Source: Clostridiales bacterium (lineage in GTDB: Bacteria > Bacillota > Clostridia > Oscillospirales > Oscillospiraceae). From it: a DNA stretch of 64,000 bases. Each line of letters opens with the position of its first letter. Position 1 is the first letter of the stretch. The stretch spans positions 1,611,501 through 1,675,500 of the forward strand of contig CP107216.1 in NCBI GenBank assembly GCA_025757645.1, given 5' to 3'. Under the pieces are notes generated by a model. The model saw only the letters and a program-made list of their open reading frames with translations, was not told the DNA's origin and did no database searches. Position numbers and translations under genes: made by a program. Shown piece after piece: positions 22,573 to 31,305 of this stretch.

Positions 22573-22662
22573 GAATTGCGGTCTGGTTAGCTTGCTCGAA
22601 TTTCTGTTAGATGCAGCTAACTTTCAATTTCAAGTTATACCACTCTAACCTGCTTTTTTCAA
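22573..22662 (-). promoter_or_regulatory. Promoter with GTTAG/CTAAC half-sites for the ATPase operon
   Basis: On the minus strand: TTGAAA (22657-22662), 17-bp spacer, TATAAC (22634-22639). AGGTTAG half-sites lie in the spacer; a dyad GTTAG-6 bp-CTAAC lies at 22606-22621 and GCTAACC at about 22575-22581. These resemble halves of DtxR/IdeR iron boxes (consensus TTAGGTTAG-CTAACCTAA), suggesting metal regulation. Confidence 0.5.
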
Positions 22663-22701
22663 GTGTTCGGATAAAAATTTACACATTTCGGCAACGTTAA
22701 C

Positions 22702-22731
22702 AAAAGTGCCCCGCCAGAAACGGCGGGGCAC
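22702..22731 (-). terminator. tyrS terminator
   Basis: GTGCCCCGCC (22706-22715) pairs with GGCGGGGCAC (22722-22731), followed on the minus strand by TTTTGTT. Confidence 0.8.
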
Positions 22732-22753
22732 GATCAATCTGTCGGATATTTGG

Positions 22754-23959
22754 TTACTTCAGCAGCATCTTACGGAAATTCTTCTTGCCGCGTTTGAGCA
22801 CAACGCCGTCCCTCAGCTCTGCCTCGGTAAAGGTCTTGGCAATATCGGTGACCTTGCTGTCGTTAGCAGTCACGCCGCCCTGCTGCACATTGCGGCGCGC
22901 ATCGGACTTAGATGCACACAGACCGCTCTTGACGAGCAGGCTGAGGATGTCATTGCCGTCTTCTTTCGTGATCTCCACCGTCGGCACGCCCTCGCCGGAG
23001 CCGCCGAACACTGCCTTGGCAGCTGCCTGCGCCTGATCGGCCTCCGCCTCGCCGTGTACCATCTTCGTGAGCTCGTAGGCAAGGATCTCCTTGGCTTTGT
23101 TGAGCTGCTCACCCTGCCAGCTGTCCATCTTGTCGATCTCCTCGAGCGGCAGGAATGTCAGCATACGGATGCACTTGAGCACATCGGCATCGTCAACGTT
23201 GCGCCAGTACTGGTAGAACTCAAAGGGCGTGGTCTTATTCGGGTCGAGCCAGACGGCGCCCTTGGCGGTCTTGCCCATCTTTTTGCCCTCGGAATTGAGC
23301 AGGAGCGTAATCGTCATAGCGTGTGCATCTTTGCCGAGCTTACGACGGATGAGCTCCGTGCCGCCGAGCATGTTCGACCACTGGTCGTTGCCGCCGAACT
23401 GCATGTTGCAGCCGTAGTGCTGGAACATATAGTAGAAGTCGTAGCTCTGCATGATCATGTAGTTGAACTCCAGGAAGCTCAGGCCCTTTTCCATGCGCTG
23501 CTTGTAGCACTCAGCACGCAGCATGTTGTTCACAGAGAAGCATGCTCCGACCTCGCGCAGGAGCTCAATGTAGTTGAGCGGCTTGAGCCACTCGGAATTG
23601 TAGAGCATGAGCGCCTTGCCGTCCGAGAAGTCGATGAAGCGCTCCATCTGACGCTTGAAGCACTCGGCATTGTGTTTGATGGTCTCCTCAGTAAGCATCT
23701 GGCGCATATCGGTGCGGCCGGAGGGGTCGCCGATGAGCGTCGTACCGTCGCCGATGAGGGCGATGGGCTTATTCCCGGCCATCTGCAGACGCTTCATCAG
23801 GCACAGCGCCATGAAGTGACCGACATGCAGCGAGTCCGCCGTGCAGTCAAAGCCAATGTAGAACGTGGCTTTGCCGTTGTTGATCATGTTTTTAATCTCT
23901 TCCTCGTTGGTCACCTGCGCGATCAGGCCGCGGGCGATCAGTTCATCATACAGTGTCAT
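22754..23959 (-). CDS. tyrS: Tyrosine-tRNA ligase
   Basis: This 401-aa class I synthetase has the HIGH-type motif DSLHVGHF, GDGTTLIGDPSGR, YDFYYMFQHYGCNMQFGGNDQW and the KMSKS-type LLNSEGKKMGKT. A C-terminal S4 domain (GLCASKSDARRNVQQGGV) binds tRNA. It charges tRNA(Tyr). No T-box-like leader was seen; upstream spacing to the next gene is only 19 bases, so it may be read from the recN-side transcript. Confidence 0.96.
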   Translation of the reverse strand: MTLYDELIARGLIAQVTNEEEIKNMINNGKATFYIGFDCTADSLHVGHFMALCLMKRLQMAGNKPIALIGDGTTLIGDPSGRTDMRQMLTEETIKHNAECFKRQMERFIDFSDGKALMLYNSEWLKPLNYIELLREVGACFSVNNMLRAECYKQRMEKGLSFLEFNYMIMQSYDFYYMFQHYGCNMQFGGNDQWSNMLGGTELIRRKLGKDAHAMTITLLLNSEGKKMGKTAKGAVWLDPNKTTPFEFYQYWRNVDDADVLKCIRMLTFLPLEEIDKMDSWQGEQLNKAKEILAYELTKMVHGEAEADQAQAAAKAVFGGSGEGVPTVEITKEDGNDILSLLVKSGLCASKSDARRNVQQGGVTANDSKVTDIAKTFTEAELRDGVVLKRGKKNFRKMLLK

Positions 23960-23978
23960 CGTTTTCTCTCCTTGCGCG

Positions 23979-24362
23979 TTATTCTTTCACTTTGTTCTCT
24001 GCGAGGATCTCCTCGGCGCGCTGTGCGCCCCAAGCAATCATATGGGCGCAGTGGCCCTTGCCACCGTTTTTCGCCACGAGCTCCTGGCAGCGCAGGCAGC
24101 CAAACTCGGCGCGGAAGCTCTGCGTCATCTGCTTGGTCATGGCCGTGGCAGTCGCCTGATCGGCCGCAAGGCCGAACGCCATCACGGCGCCGGTGATACT
24201 GCCGCAGATCTCACCGCAGCGCACACCGCCGCCGAAGCCGGCCGCGACACGCTTTGCCGTGCTTTCGTCCAGGCCGGTCTCTTCCTGCAGCGCTGCGAGC
24301 ACGCTCTGCGCGCAGTTAAAGCCGTTGTCGTGATAAGCAATGGCGGATTCCTGAATACTCAT
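23979..24362 (-). CDS. C-GCAxxG-C-C family (redox-type) protein
   Basis: This 127-aa protein has the family cysteine pattern: NGFNCAQSVL, GGGVRCGEICGSITGAVMAFG, FGCLRCQELV and HCAHMI. Members are small cysteine-rich cytosolic proteins thought to bind metal or participate in redox reactions; function is not established. Its ATG overlaps the recN stop by 4 bases, so it is co-translated after recN. Confidence 0.85.
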   Translation of the reverse strand: MSIQESAIAYHDNGFNCAQSVLAALQEETGLDESTAKRVAAGFGGGVRCGEICGSITGAVMAFGLAADQATATAMTKQMTQSFRAEFGCLRCQELVAKNGGKGHCAHMIAWGAQRAEEILAENKVKE

Positions 24363-26059
24363 GGTTCTCTCTCACCTTTCTTAAGCGATTGTTTATAGGC
24401 ATCGGCGGAAGCGAGCTGCTCTGCCGCGCTGGCCAGTGTCAGCGGTGTGATGTGATCGCCTCCGTAGAGCCGCGCGATCTCGCGCTGGCGGCCGTCACTG
24501 TCGAGCAGCTGCACCGTCGTGCGGGTACGTCCGTCCTGCTCGCGTTTTTCGATCAGGTAATGCTGATCGGCCATAGCCGCGATCTGCGGCAGATGCGTGA
24601 TGCAGATGACCTGCTTGACCATAGAGAGCTTACCGAGCTTTTCACCGACACGCTGAGCGGCCACGCCGGAAACACCGGCATCCACCTCGTCAAAGACCAT
24701 GGAGGGCACGTCATCGCGTTCAGCGAACACGTTTTTGAGCGCCAGCATGATGCGCGAGAGCTCACCGCCGGAAGCGATCTTACTGATGCGCCCAAGCGCC
24801 TCTCCGGCATTTGCCGAGATCAAAAAACGCACATTGTCCGCGCCTGTACTCTGAAATCCGGGCGTACCGCCGAGCGGTGTGATCTCCACGTGAAAGCGCA
24901 CGGACGGCATGGACAGCTCGCGCAGTTCACGCTCGACCTGCCGCTCGAGCGCGGCGGCGGCAGTCCGGCGCGCCTGCGTCAGTTCCGCCGCCGCTGCGCG
25001 CGTCTGCTCCGCCTGCTTTTGGATCATCGATTCGAGCTTCTGCAGCCGGTCGCCTGCGTATTCGATCTGGTCGAGCCGGGTCCGGGCCGCTTCAAGCGTG
25101 TCGATCAGCCCCGCCTCATCCGTATTGTATTTCCGCTCCAGACGCCGGAGCAGCGACAGGCGCGTTTCGATGCGGTCAAATTCCTCGTCGGAAAAATCCA
25201 GCCCGTCGCGGAAGTCGCGCAGCGTCTCCGCCGCGTCCTGCAGCGTGAAGACCGCGCCCTTGACGGCCTCCGGCAAAGGCGCGAGCTCGCCCGCGTAGTT
25301 GGCGGCCCGCTCGATCTCCGACAGGGCTTCTCCGGCCAGCGCAGCGGCGGAATCGTCGCGGCCGGCCAGCAGGTCATACGCCTGATCGACCGCTTCCGAG
25401 AGCTTTTCAAAGTTGCGCAGCAGGTCGCTGCGCTCCGTGAGCTCCGCCTCTTCCCCGGCCTTGAGCTCCGCGCGCTCCAGCTCTTCGATCTGGCGGCGGA
25501 GGCTTTCGGTCAGCAGTTCTTTTTCATTTTCATAAGTCGAGAGCGTGTCACGCTCCTTGCACAGCGCCTGATAGGCCTGGTACTGCTCGCGATAGCGCGC
25601 GAGCTCCGGGTCTAACTGGCCAAATCGGTCCAGATTGCGCAGGTGCTCCCGCTCATCGAGCAGGTGCTGCCCGTCGTTCTGGCCGTGGATATCGAGCAGC
25701 AGCGCGCCCAGTGTGCGCAGCTGCGCCGTTGTGACCGGGACGCCGCAGACGCGGCAGGACGTCTTGCCCTCGGCCGTGATCTGGCGGCGGATGATGAGCT
25801 CATCGTCGCACTCGATCTCGTTTTCCTCGCACCAGTCCCGGCACGGGTCAGGATCGAACGTCGCGCAGACGACCGCCTTTTCGGCGCCGGTGCGCACGAG
25901 CTCGCGCGAGGCGCGCGCGCCGAGGATCGCGTGCATGGCGTCCACAAGGATGGATTTGCCCGCGCCCGTCTCGCCGGTCAGGATGTTCAGGCCGGGGCCG
26001 AGCTCCAGATCCGCCCGCTCGATGACCGCGACGTTTTCAATATGCAGTTCTCGCAGCAA
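24359..26059 (-). CDS. recN: DNA repair protein RecN
   Basis: This 566-aa SMC-like ATPase has N-terminal LHIENVAVIERADLEL, Walker A GETGAGKSILVDAM and DIHGQND. Long coiled coils flank a central RLSLLRRLERKYN region, and the C-terminal signature KIASGGELSRIMLALK and Walker B MVFDEVDAGVSG follow. It acts early in double-strand break repair, holding DNA ends together. It follows argR by 24 bases in the same leftward cluster. Confidence 0.96.
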   Translation of the reverse strand: MLRELHIENVAVIERADLELGPGLNILTGETGAGKSILVDAMHAILGARASRELVRTGAEKAVVCATFDPDPCRDWCEENEIECDDELIIRRQITAEGKTSCRVCGVPVTTAQLRTLGALLLDIHGQNDGQHLLDEREHLRNLDRFGQLDPELARYREQYQAYQALCKERDTLSTYENEKELLTESLRRQIEELERAELKAGEEAELTERSDLLRNFEKLSEAVDQAYDLLAGRDDSAAALAGEALSEIERAANYAGELAPLPEAVKGAVFTLQDAAETLRDFRDGLDFSDEEFDRIETRLSLLRRLERKYNTDEAGLIDTLEAARTRLDQIEYAGDRLQKLESMIQKQAEQTRAAAAELTQARRTAAAALERQVERELRELSMPSVRFHVEITPLGGTPGFQSTGADNVRFLISANAGEALGRISKIASGGELSRIMLALKNVFAERDDVPSMVFDEVDAGVSGVAAQRVGEKLGKLSMVKQVICITHLPQIAAMADQHYLIEKREQDGRTRTTVQLLDSDGRQREIARLYGGDHITPLTLASAAEQLASADAYKQSLKKGEREP

Positions 26060-26083
26060 AGCGCTTCACCTCCTGCGGTGTCC

Positions 26084-26548
26084 TCAAAGCAGCTTTTCGA
26101 TCTCGTGGAAAAACTCATCGGCGGACGTATTGTCCTTCATGAGCAGAAATGCCGTGTCGTCGCCCGCAAGCGTGCCGACGAGCGTGTCGATGCGCATACT
26201 GTCGAGCGCGGAGCATGCAGCCGAGGCGAGGCCCGGCAGCGTCTTGATGACGATGATGTTCTGCGCCTCGGCATACGACGTCACACATTCCCGGAAAATT
26301 TTCTTCAGGCGCTCATCGTAGCCGGGAAATTCGTCCGCCGCCGGTGCGGCGTAACGGTATTTCCCGCTCGGCGCGAGCGTCTTCGTCAGGTGCAGCTCCT
26401 TAATGTCGCGCGACAGCGTCGCCTGCGTGCTCGGAACGCCGCGCTGCGCCAGCACATCCATGAGCTGGTTTTGCGTCTCGATCTCCTGCTCTGCAATGAT
26501 CTGCAAAATGATGTTTTGTCGGGTGGATTTCACGTCGTCCCTCCTCAC
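26084..26548 (-). CDS. argR: Arginine repressor ArgR/AhrC
   Basis: This 154-aa protein has an N-terminal winged HTH (IIAEQEIETQNQLMDVLAQRG, STQATLSRDIKELHL) and a C-terminal arginine-binding/hexamerisation domain (VIKTLPGLASAACSALD, GTLAGDDTAFLLMK). It represses arginine biosynthesis when arginine is present. The argR-recN adjacency is conserved in Firmicutes. The start overlaps the nadK stop by 4 bases. Confidence 0.95.
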   Translation of the reverse strand: MRRDDVKSTRQNIILQIIAEQEIETQNQLMDVLAQRGVPSTQATLSRDIKELHLTKTLAPSGKYRYAAPAADEFPGYDERLKKIFRECVTSYAEAQNIIVIKTLPGLASAACSALDSMRIDTLVGTLAGDDTAFLLMKDNTSADEFFHEIEKLL

Positions 26549-27402
26549 AGTCTGTCTGTCAGCTTGCCAAAAGCCGTCTCATAAAAGCTGCGGATGCCGG
26601 TATCGGCCAGCAGCGTGTAATTGTCCGATCTGCGGATGCGGATCTGATCGCCGCGGATGAGCGCGATGCTGTCGCCGCCGTCCGCCACGAGGATGGCCGG
26701 CCGGTCATGAATGCGCTCCGGCACGATCGTGATCTGCCGCCCGGGCGCAAGCACAAAGGACTTTCCGGCCAGACTGTGCGCGCAGATGGGCGTCATGATG
26801 ATATTCTCGTTTTCCGGCTCGACGAGCGGGCCGCCGGCCGACATGGAATAGGCCGTGGAACCAGTCGGCGTGGCGACAATGATGCCGTCGCCGTTGAAGC
26901 GCGTGATGGGCACGCCGTCGCCATAAGCGGTCACGCCGATGCAGTCCACATGACCGCCGTGGATGACCACGTCGTTGAGCACCGACTGCGTGCAGATGAT
27001 CCGCTCATTGCGCACGAGCTCCACATCGAGCATCATGCGTCGGCTGACCGTATACTGCCCATCCGCGATCTCGAGCAGCATATCCAGCTCGTCGTCCTCT
27101 AGGCCGGCCAGAAATCCCTTGCCGCCGAAATTCACACCGATGATTGGGATCGGATGGTCACGCAGTGTGACTGCAACATGCAGGATCGTCCCATCGCCGC
27201 CCATGACGATGATGAGCGCAGCATCGTGCGCGGCGGCCTCCAGCGGCCGCACCAGGACATCTCCCGGCAGGTAGGCCTTCGGCGCAAATACCGGTGACAT
27301 GACCACCCGATGGCCGTGCTCCGTGAGCATACGGTAAACCGTCAGCGCTTTTTGCAGGCCGCTGTCCCGGTATGGATTGGCCGCAATGACGATGTGTTTC
27401 AT
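26545..27402 (-). CDS. nadK: NAD kinase
   Basis: This 285-aa protein has the signature IVMGGDGTILHV, VNFGGKGFLAGL and TPTGSTAYSMSAGGPLV. It phosphorylates NAD to NADP with ATP or polyphosphate. It overlaps tlyA upstream and argR downstream by 4 bases each, indicating translational coupling. Confidence 0.96.
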   Translation of the reverse strand: MKHIVIAANPYRDSGLQKALTVYRMLTEHGHRVVMSPVFAPKAYLPGDVLVRPLEAAAHDAALIIVMGGDGTILHVAVTLRDHPIPIIGVNFGGKGFLAGLEDDELDMLLEIADGQYTVSRRMMLDVELVRNERIICTQSVLNDVVIHGGHVDCIGVTAYGDGVPITRFNGDGIIVATPTGSTAYSMSAGGPLVEPENENIIMTPICAHSLAGKSFVLAPGRQITIVPERIHDRPAILVADGGDSIALIRGDQIRIRRSDNYTLLADTGIRSFYETAFGKLTDRL

Positions 27403-28217
27403 ATGCCGCTCTCTTTTCCGTGGGCCAGCGCACTGTGCGACTGCTCCACAATGGCCGCCGGATCGAGCTCCGGCGCGGGATGTGTTCCCTTGCGCAGGTA
27501 GCCAAGGTACTCAATGTTGCCCTCCGGCCCTTTGATGGGCGAATAGTCCAGCCCCATGACGGTAAAGCCCGTGCCGGGCACAAAGTCCAGAAAGCTCTCG
27601 AGCACCTCCAGATGCACCTTCGGGTCACGGACAACGCCTTTTTTGCCGACCTCTTCACGCCCGGCTTCAAACTGCGGCTTGATGAGACAGACGACCGCAG
27701 CATCGTCCTTCAGCAGTGGACAGACCGCCGGCAGAATGAGCTTCACGGAGATGAATGACAGATCCATGACCGCGAGATCCAGCGGTTCCGGGATCTGCTC
27801 GGCTGTGATATAGCGCACGTTCGTGCGCTCCATGGAGATCACGCGCGGATCGTTGCGCAGGCTCCACGCCAGCTGGCCGTAGCCGACATCGACGGCGTAG
27901 ACCTTTGCCGCACCGTTTTGCAGCAGCACATCCGTAAATCCGCCGGTCGAGGCACCGCAGTCGATACACGTCAGGCCGGTGGGATCGATCGGAAACACTT
28001 TGAGCGCTTTTTCCAATTTAAAACCGCCGCGGCTGACATAGGGCAGCGTGTTGCCGCGCACCTCGATCTTCGCATCGGGCGCGACCTGCGCGCCGGGCTT
28101 GTCCGCGCGCTGGCCGTTGACATAGACAACGCCGCTCATAATGATCGCCTTCGCGCGCTCGCGGCTCTCGCTCAGGCCCTGATCAAAGACGAGCTGGTCG
28201 AGTCGTACCTTCTTCAT
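27399..28217 (-). CDS. tlyA: TlyA-family rRNA methyltransferase
   Basis: This 272-aa protein has an N-terminal S4 RNA-binding domain (KVRLDQLVFDQGLSESRERAK, YVSRGGFKLEKAL) and an FtsJ-like methyltransferase (CIDCGASTGGFTDVLL, YAVDVGYGQLAW, MDLSFISVKLI, LIKPQFEAGRE). It methylates ribose in rRNA, as for capreomycin-sensitivity TlyA. ATG 28217 overlaps the dxs stop; the longer in-frame extension is antisense-like coding and rejected. Confidence 0.92.
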   Translation of the reverse strand: MKKVRLDQLVFDQGLSESRERAKAIIMSGVVYVNGQRADKPGAQVAPDAKIEVRGNTLPYVSRGGFKLEKALKVFPIDPTGLTCIDCGASTGGFTDVLLQNGAAKVYAVDVGYGQLAWSLRNDPRVISMERTNVRYITAEQIPEPLDLAVMDLSFISVKLILPAVCPLLKDDAAVVCLIKPQFEAGREEVGKKGVVRDPKVHLEVLESFLDFVPGTGFTVMGLDYSPIKGPEGNIEYLGYLRKGTHPAPELDPAAIVEQSHSALAHGKESGI

Positions 28218-30088
28218 ACGCCGTTCCCCTCTTTCTCGCCGGAGCGCATCGCCTGCGCAGCGGCAGCGATCGCCCGGGCATCCAGACCGTATGCCGATTT
28301 GAGCACATTCGGCGCTCCGTGCGGGATGATGCCATTGCCAAGATTGAGCAGCCGCGCGGCCTTCAGCGCCATACCGGCCTGCCCGGCAGCAGAGAGCACC
28401 TGCTCGCCGATACAGTTGGCAGCGCACACATCCTCGACCGCCAGCAGACGCCCCGTCTTGTGCAGGGACGCAAGCACCGGCGCCAACTCCAGCGGCGCGA
28501 CCTGCGCCAGCTTGACGACTTCTGCCGAAATGCCCTGCTGCGCAAGCAGATCCGCCGCCTGCAGCACATCGTTGATGACTATGCCGTAGGTCAGGATCGT
28601 CAGATCATTGCCCTCACGCAAAACCGTGACCGGTTCCGGATGGCAGTCCTGATATGCGCCCTCGCCGCCGCGCGGATAGCGCAAGGCGACTGGGCCGCTC
28701 AGCTCCAGCACCGCTTTGCGCAGCATCGCGCGCAGCTCGGCGAAGCTTGCCGGGCAGAGGATGCGCATATACGGCACGGAGCTCAGATAACTGATGTCAA
28801 AGCAGCCGTTGTGCGTATCGCCGTCATTGCCGACGATGCCGGCACGGTCGACGCCGAGCACCAGATGCAGCCGCTGCAGGGATGTGTCGTGGATGAGCAT
28901 ATCATACGCGCGCTGCAAAAAACTCGAGTAGATCGCCGCGACGGGCTTGAGCCCCTGCTTGGCCATGCCGCTGGCCATCGTGATCGCGTGCCCTTCCGCG
29001 ATGCCGACATCGTAGAGGCGATCCGGATGCCGCTCGGCAAAGGTCGTCAGGCCCGTGCCGGTCTGCATGGCCGCCGTGATGGCGACGACCGTCGGATCTT
29101 CATCCGCCAGCTGCGAGAGCGTCTCGCCGAACACGTGCGAAAAGTCCGGCTTCGGCGCAGGCAGCGCCCCGGTCACGGGATCGAACGAGCTGACGCCGTG
29201 GTATTTCTCCGGCGCCTGCTCCGTGTAGGAGATGCCCTTACCCTTTTGCGTCACCACATGCAGCAGCACCGGCTGGCGCAGGTCACGCGCCCAGCGCAGC
29301 ATCTTTTCCAGCTGCTGCTCATCGTGCCCGTCCACCGGACCGATGTAGTAAAAGCCCATATCGTCGAACATGTTGTTCGGCAGGACAAGATCCTTCACAT
29401 GTTCCTTCACATGGTGCAGCACCTTATACAGTCCGCGCGCCTTGCCGACGGTATTGCGGTAAAACTGCTTGAAGTGCAGATAGCTCGGCTTCACGCGCTG
29501 CTTGGACAGCAGCGTTGCCATGCCGCCGACGTTTTTGTTGATGGACATGCCGTTATCATTGAGCACGATGACCATCGGCTCGCCGCTCTGCCCGGCATCC
29601 GACAGGCCCTCGTATGCCAGGCCGCCGGTCAATGCGCCGTCACCGATGAGGGCGATGACGTCATAGTCCGCCCCCGTGAGTGTACGCGCCCGGGCCATGC
29701 CCAGCGCGACGGAGATCGACGTGGAGGCGTGGCCGGCCACAAACGCATCGTGCACGCTCTCATCCGGCTTCGGAAACCCGGCAATGCCGCCGAACTGCCG
29801 CAGCGTGGAAAACGCTTCGCGCCGTCCGGTCAGGATCTTGTGCACATAGCTCTGATGACCGACGTCGAACACGAGTCGGTCCTTTTCGGTGCTATATACC
29901 CGGTCAATCGCAACCGTGAGCTCCACTGCGCCGAGATTCGACGCCAGATGCCCGCCGGTTTTCGCAAGATTCTCGACCAGAAAAGAACGAAGTTCCGCAC
30001 ACAGTGCCGGAATTTCTTCCGCCGGCAGCGCCTTCAGGTCGGCCGGTGAATGGATTCGCTCTAATATACTCAAAACAGAATACCTCAC
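28214..30088 (-). CDS. dxs: 1-deoxy-D-xylulose-5-phosphate synthase
   Basis: This 624-aa ThDP enzyme has GGHLASNLGAVELTVA, DVGHQSYVHKILTGR, the ThDP motif GDGALTGGLAYE...NDNGMSI, and the transketolase pyrimidine domain (GMAKQGLKPVAAIYS, DRAGIVGNDGDTHNG). It condenses pyruvate and glyceraldehyde-3-P in the first step of the MEP isoprenoid pathway. ispA lies upstream across a terminator-like hairpin; tlyA follows with a 4-base overlap. Confidence 0.96.
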   Translation of the reverse strand: MRYSVLSILERIHSPADLKALPAEEIPALCAELRSFLVENLAKTGGHLASNLGAVELTVAIDRVYSTEKDRLVFDVGHQSYVHKILTGRREAFSTLRQFGGIAGFPKPDESVHDAFVAGHASTSISVALGMARARTLTGADYDVIALIGDGALTGGLAYEGLSDAGQSGEPMVIVLNDNGMSINKNVGGMATLLSKQRVKPSYLHFKQFYRNTVGKARGLYKVLHHVKEHVKDLVLPNNMFDDMGFYYIGPVDGHDEQQLEKMLRWARDLRQPVLLHVVTQKGKGISYTEQAPEKYHGVSSFDPVTGALPAPKPDFSHVFGETLSQLADEDPTVVAITAAMQTGTGLTTFAERHPDRLYDVGIAEGHAITMASGMAKQGLKPVAAIYSSFLQRAYDMLIHDTSLQRLHLVLGVDRAGIVGNDGDTHNGCFDISYLSSVPYMRILCPASFAELRAMLRKAVLELSGPVALRYPRGGEGAYQDCHPEPVTVLREGNDLTILTYGIVINDVLQAADLLAQQGISAEVVKLAQVAPLELAPVLASLHKTGRLLAVEDVCAANCIGEQVLSAAGQAGMALKAARLLNLGNGIIPHGAPNVLKSAYGLDARAIAAAAQAMRSGEKEGNGV

Positions 30089-30111
30089 GTATAATAATAC
30101 AAAGTATACTA

Positions 30112-30154
30112 TAACAAAAAGTGCCGGACTTTACAAGAGTAAGCCGACACTTTT
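30112..30154 (-). terminator. Terminator between ispA and dxs
   Basis: AAAAGTGCCGG (30117-30127) pairs with CCGACACTTTT (30144-30154) with one mismatch; the minus-strand product ends in TTTTTGTT. Its presence suggests that dxs has its own promoter in the AT-rich stretch 30080-30117. Confidence 0.65.
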
Positions 30155-30189
30155 CGCAATTTCACCGGAAGTCCGGTGTTTTTATGGAT

Positions 30190-31068
30190 TCAGTTTTTCC
30201 GATCTGCCAGCGAGCGGGCGAGCTGCTGCAAAAATGCGCTGTCCGCAAACACACTGTCCACAGCTGCTGCCGCTTGCTCGGACAGCTCGTGCACATAGGC
30301 GCCGCAGCGCTCCAGACCATAGAGCGCCATGAAGGTGTTCTTCCCCTCGCGCGCATCCGAGCCGATGGGCTTGCCGAGTTCCGCCTCCGTACTGATGACA
30401 TCGAGCATGTCATCGCGGATCTGAAACGCCAGACCAAGCGCCTTGGCATACTGCGCCGCGGCCGCGCGCTGCTGCGCGTTTCCGCCGCCGCAGGTCACGC
30501 CCATGAGGCATGCGGCGTGGATCATCGCCGACGTTTTGCGGTCGTTGATATCCATCAGTTCCTCTTTTGTGAGGACCTTGCCCTCACCTTCCATATCTAG
30601 CTGCTGACCGCCGCAGATGCCGTTTTCACCGGCAGCCTCGGCGAGCAGGCGCGCGCACTCGGCGCGCACATCCGCCGGCAGCTCCGTCGAAAGGATCGTG
30701 TGGAATGCCTCCGCCTGCAGGGCGTCGCCCGCCAGCGTCGCCGTGCACTCGCCATAGACCACGTGGTTCGTCGGCTTGCCGCGGCGCAGATCATCGTTAT
30801 CCATGCACGGCAGATCGTCGTGGATGAGCGAATAAGTATGCACCATCTCGACCGCACACGCAACTGGCAGCGCCGCGCGCACATCCCCACCGCAGGCTGC
30901 GCAGAACGCGAGCACCAGCACCGGACGCAGGCGTTTGCCGCCGGCGGTCAGGCTATAGTGCATCGCCTCCAGCAGACGATGATAGGACACGGTCGTGTCC
31001 GCAAAATAGGTATTGAGCGCCGCATCGGCGAGCGCTTTGTATTCCTGATACTGTGTCTGATAATCCAT
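30190..31068 (-). CDS. ispA: Farnesyl/geranyl diphosphate synthase
   Basis: This 292-aa polyprenyl synthase has the first Asp-rich motif DDLPCMDNDDLRRGKPTNH, GGKRLRPVLVLA, and the second motif FQIRDDMLDV. It elongates DMAPP with IPP to make precursors for undecaprenyl lipid and quinones. It starts 3 bases after the xseB stop, part of the nusB-xseA-xseB-ispA-dxs order typical of Firmicutes. Confidence 0.95.
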   Translation of the reverse strand: MDYQTQYQEYKALADAALNTYFADTTVSYHRLLEAMHYSLTAGGKRLRPVLVLAFCAACGGDVRAALPVACAVEMVHTYSLIHDDLPCMDNDDLRRGKPTNHVVYGECTATLAGDALQAEAFHTILSTELPADVRAECARLLAEAAGENGICGGQQLDMEGEGKVLTKEELMDINDRKTSAMIHAACLMGVTCGGGNAQQRAAAAQYAKALGLAFQIRDDMLDVISTEAELGKPIGSDAREGKNTFMALYGLERCGAYVHELSEQAAAAVDSVFADSAFLQQLARSLADRKN

Positions 31069-31071
31069 ACG

Positions 31072-31305
31072 TTATTCCTCAGTTTCAAACGGGAGCTCGA
31101 CAGGCGCGCCGTCGCTCCCTTTTTTGAGCTGCACGACCTTCTGTTCCGCCGTGTCCAGCATTTCATTGCAGGCCGCAAGCAGGCGCGATCCTTCCTCAAA
31201 CAGCGCCAGCGACGCATCGAGCGGCACATCGCCCTTTTCCAGCTGCTTGACGATCTCATCCAGCCGCTGCATGGACGCTTCAAAGGTCAGTTTCTGTTTT
31301 GCCAT
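31072..31305 (-). CDS. xseB: Exodeoxyribonuclease VII small subunit
   Basis: This 77-aa protein has FEASMQRLDEIVKQLEKGDVP and LDASLALFEEGSRL, the XseB signature. It binds the XseA C-terminus to form ExoVII. ATG 31305 has GGAGG 6 bases upstream; an ATG 6 bases earlier directly abuts the site. It overlaps the xseA 3' end by 26 bases. Confidence 0.93.
   Translation of the reverse strand: MAKQKLTFEASMQRLDEIVKQLEKGDVPLDASLALFEEGSRLLAACNEMLDTAEQKVVQLKKGSDGAPVELPFETEE

Noticed and set aside
22706..24196. A 496-codon open frame on the plus strand
   Set aside because: It is antisense to tyrS and the C-GCAxxG-C-C gene.
28319..30049. A 576-codon open frame on the plus strand
   Set aside because: It is antisense to dxs; composition is typical of a shadow frame.
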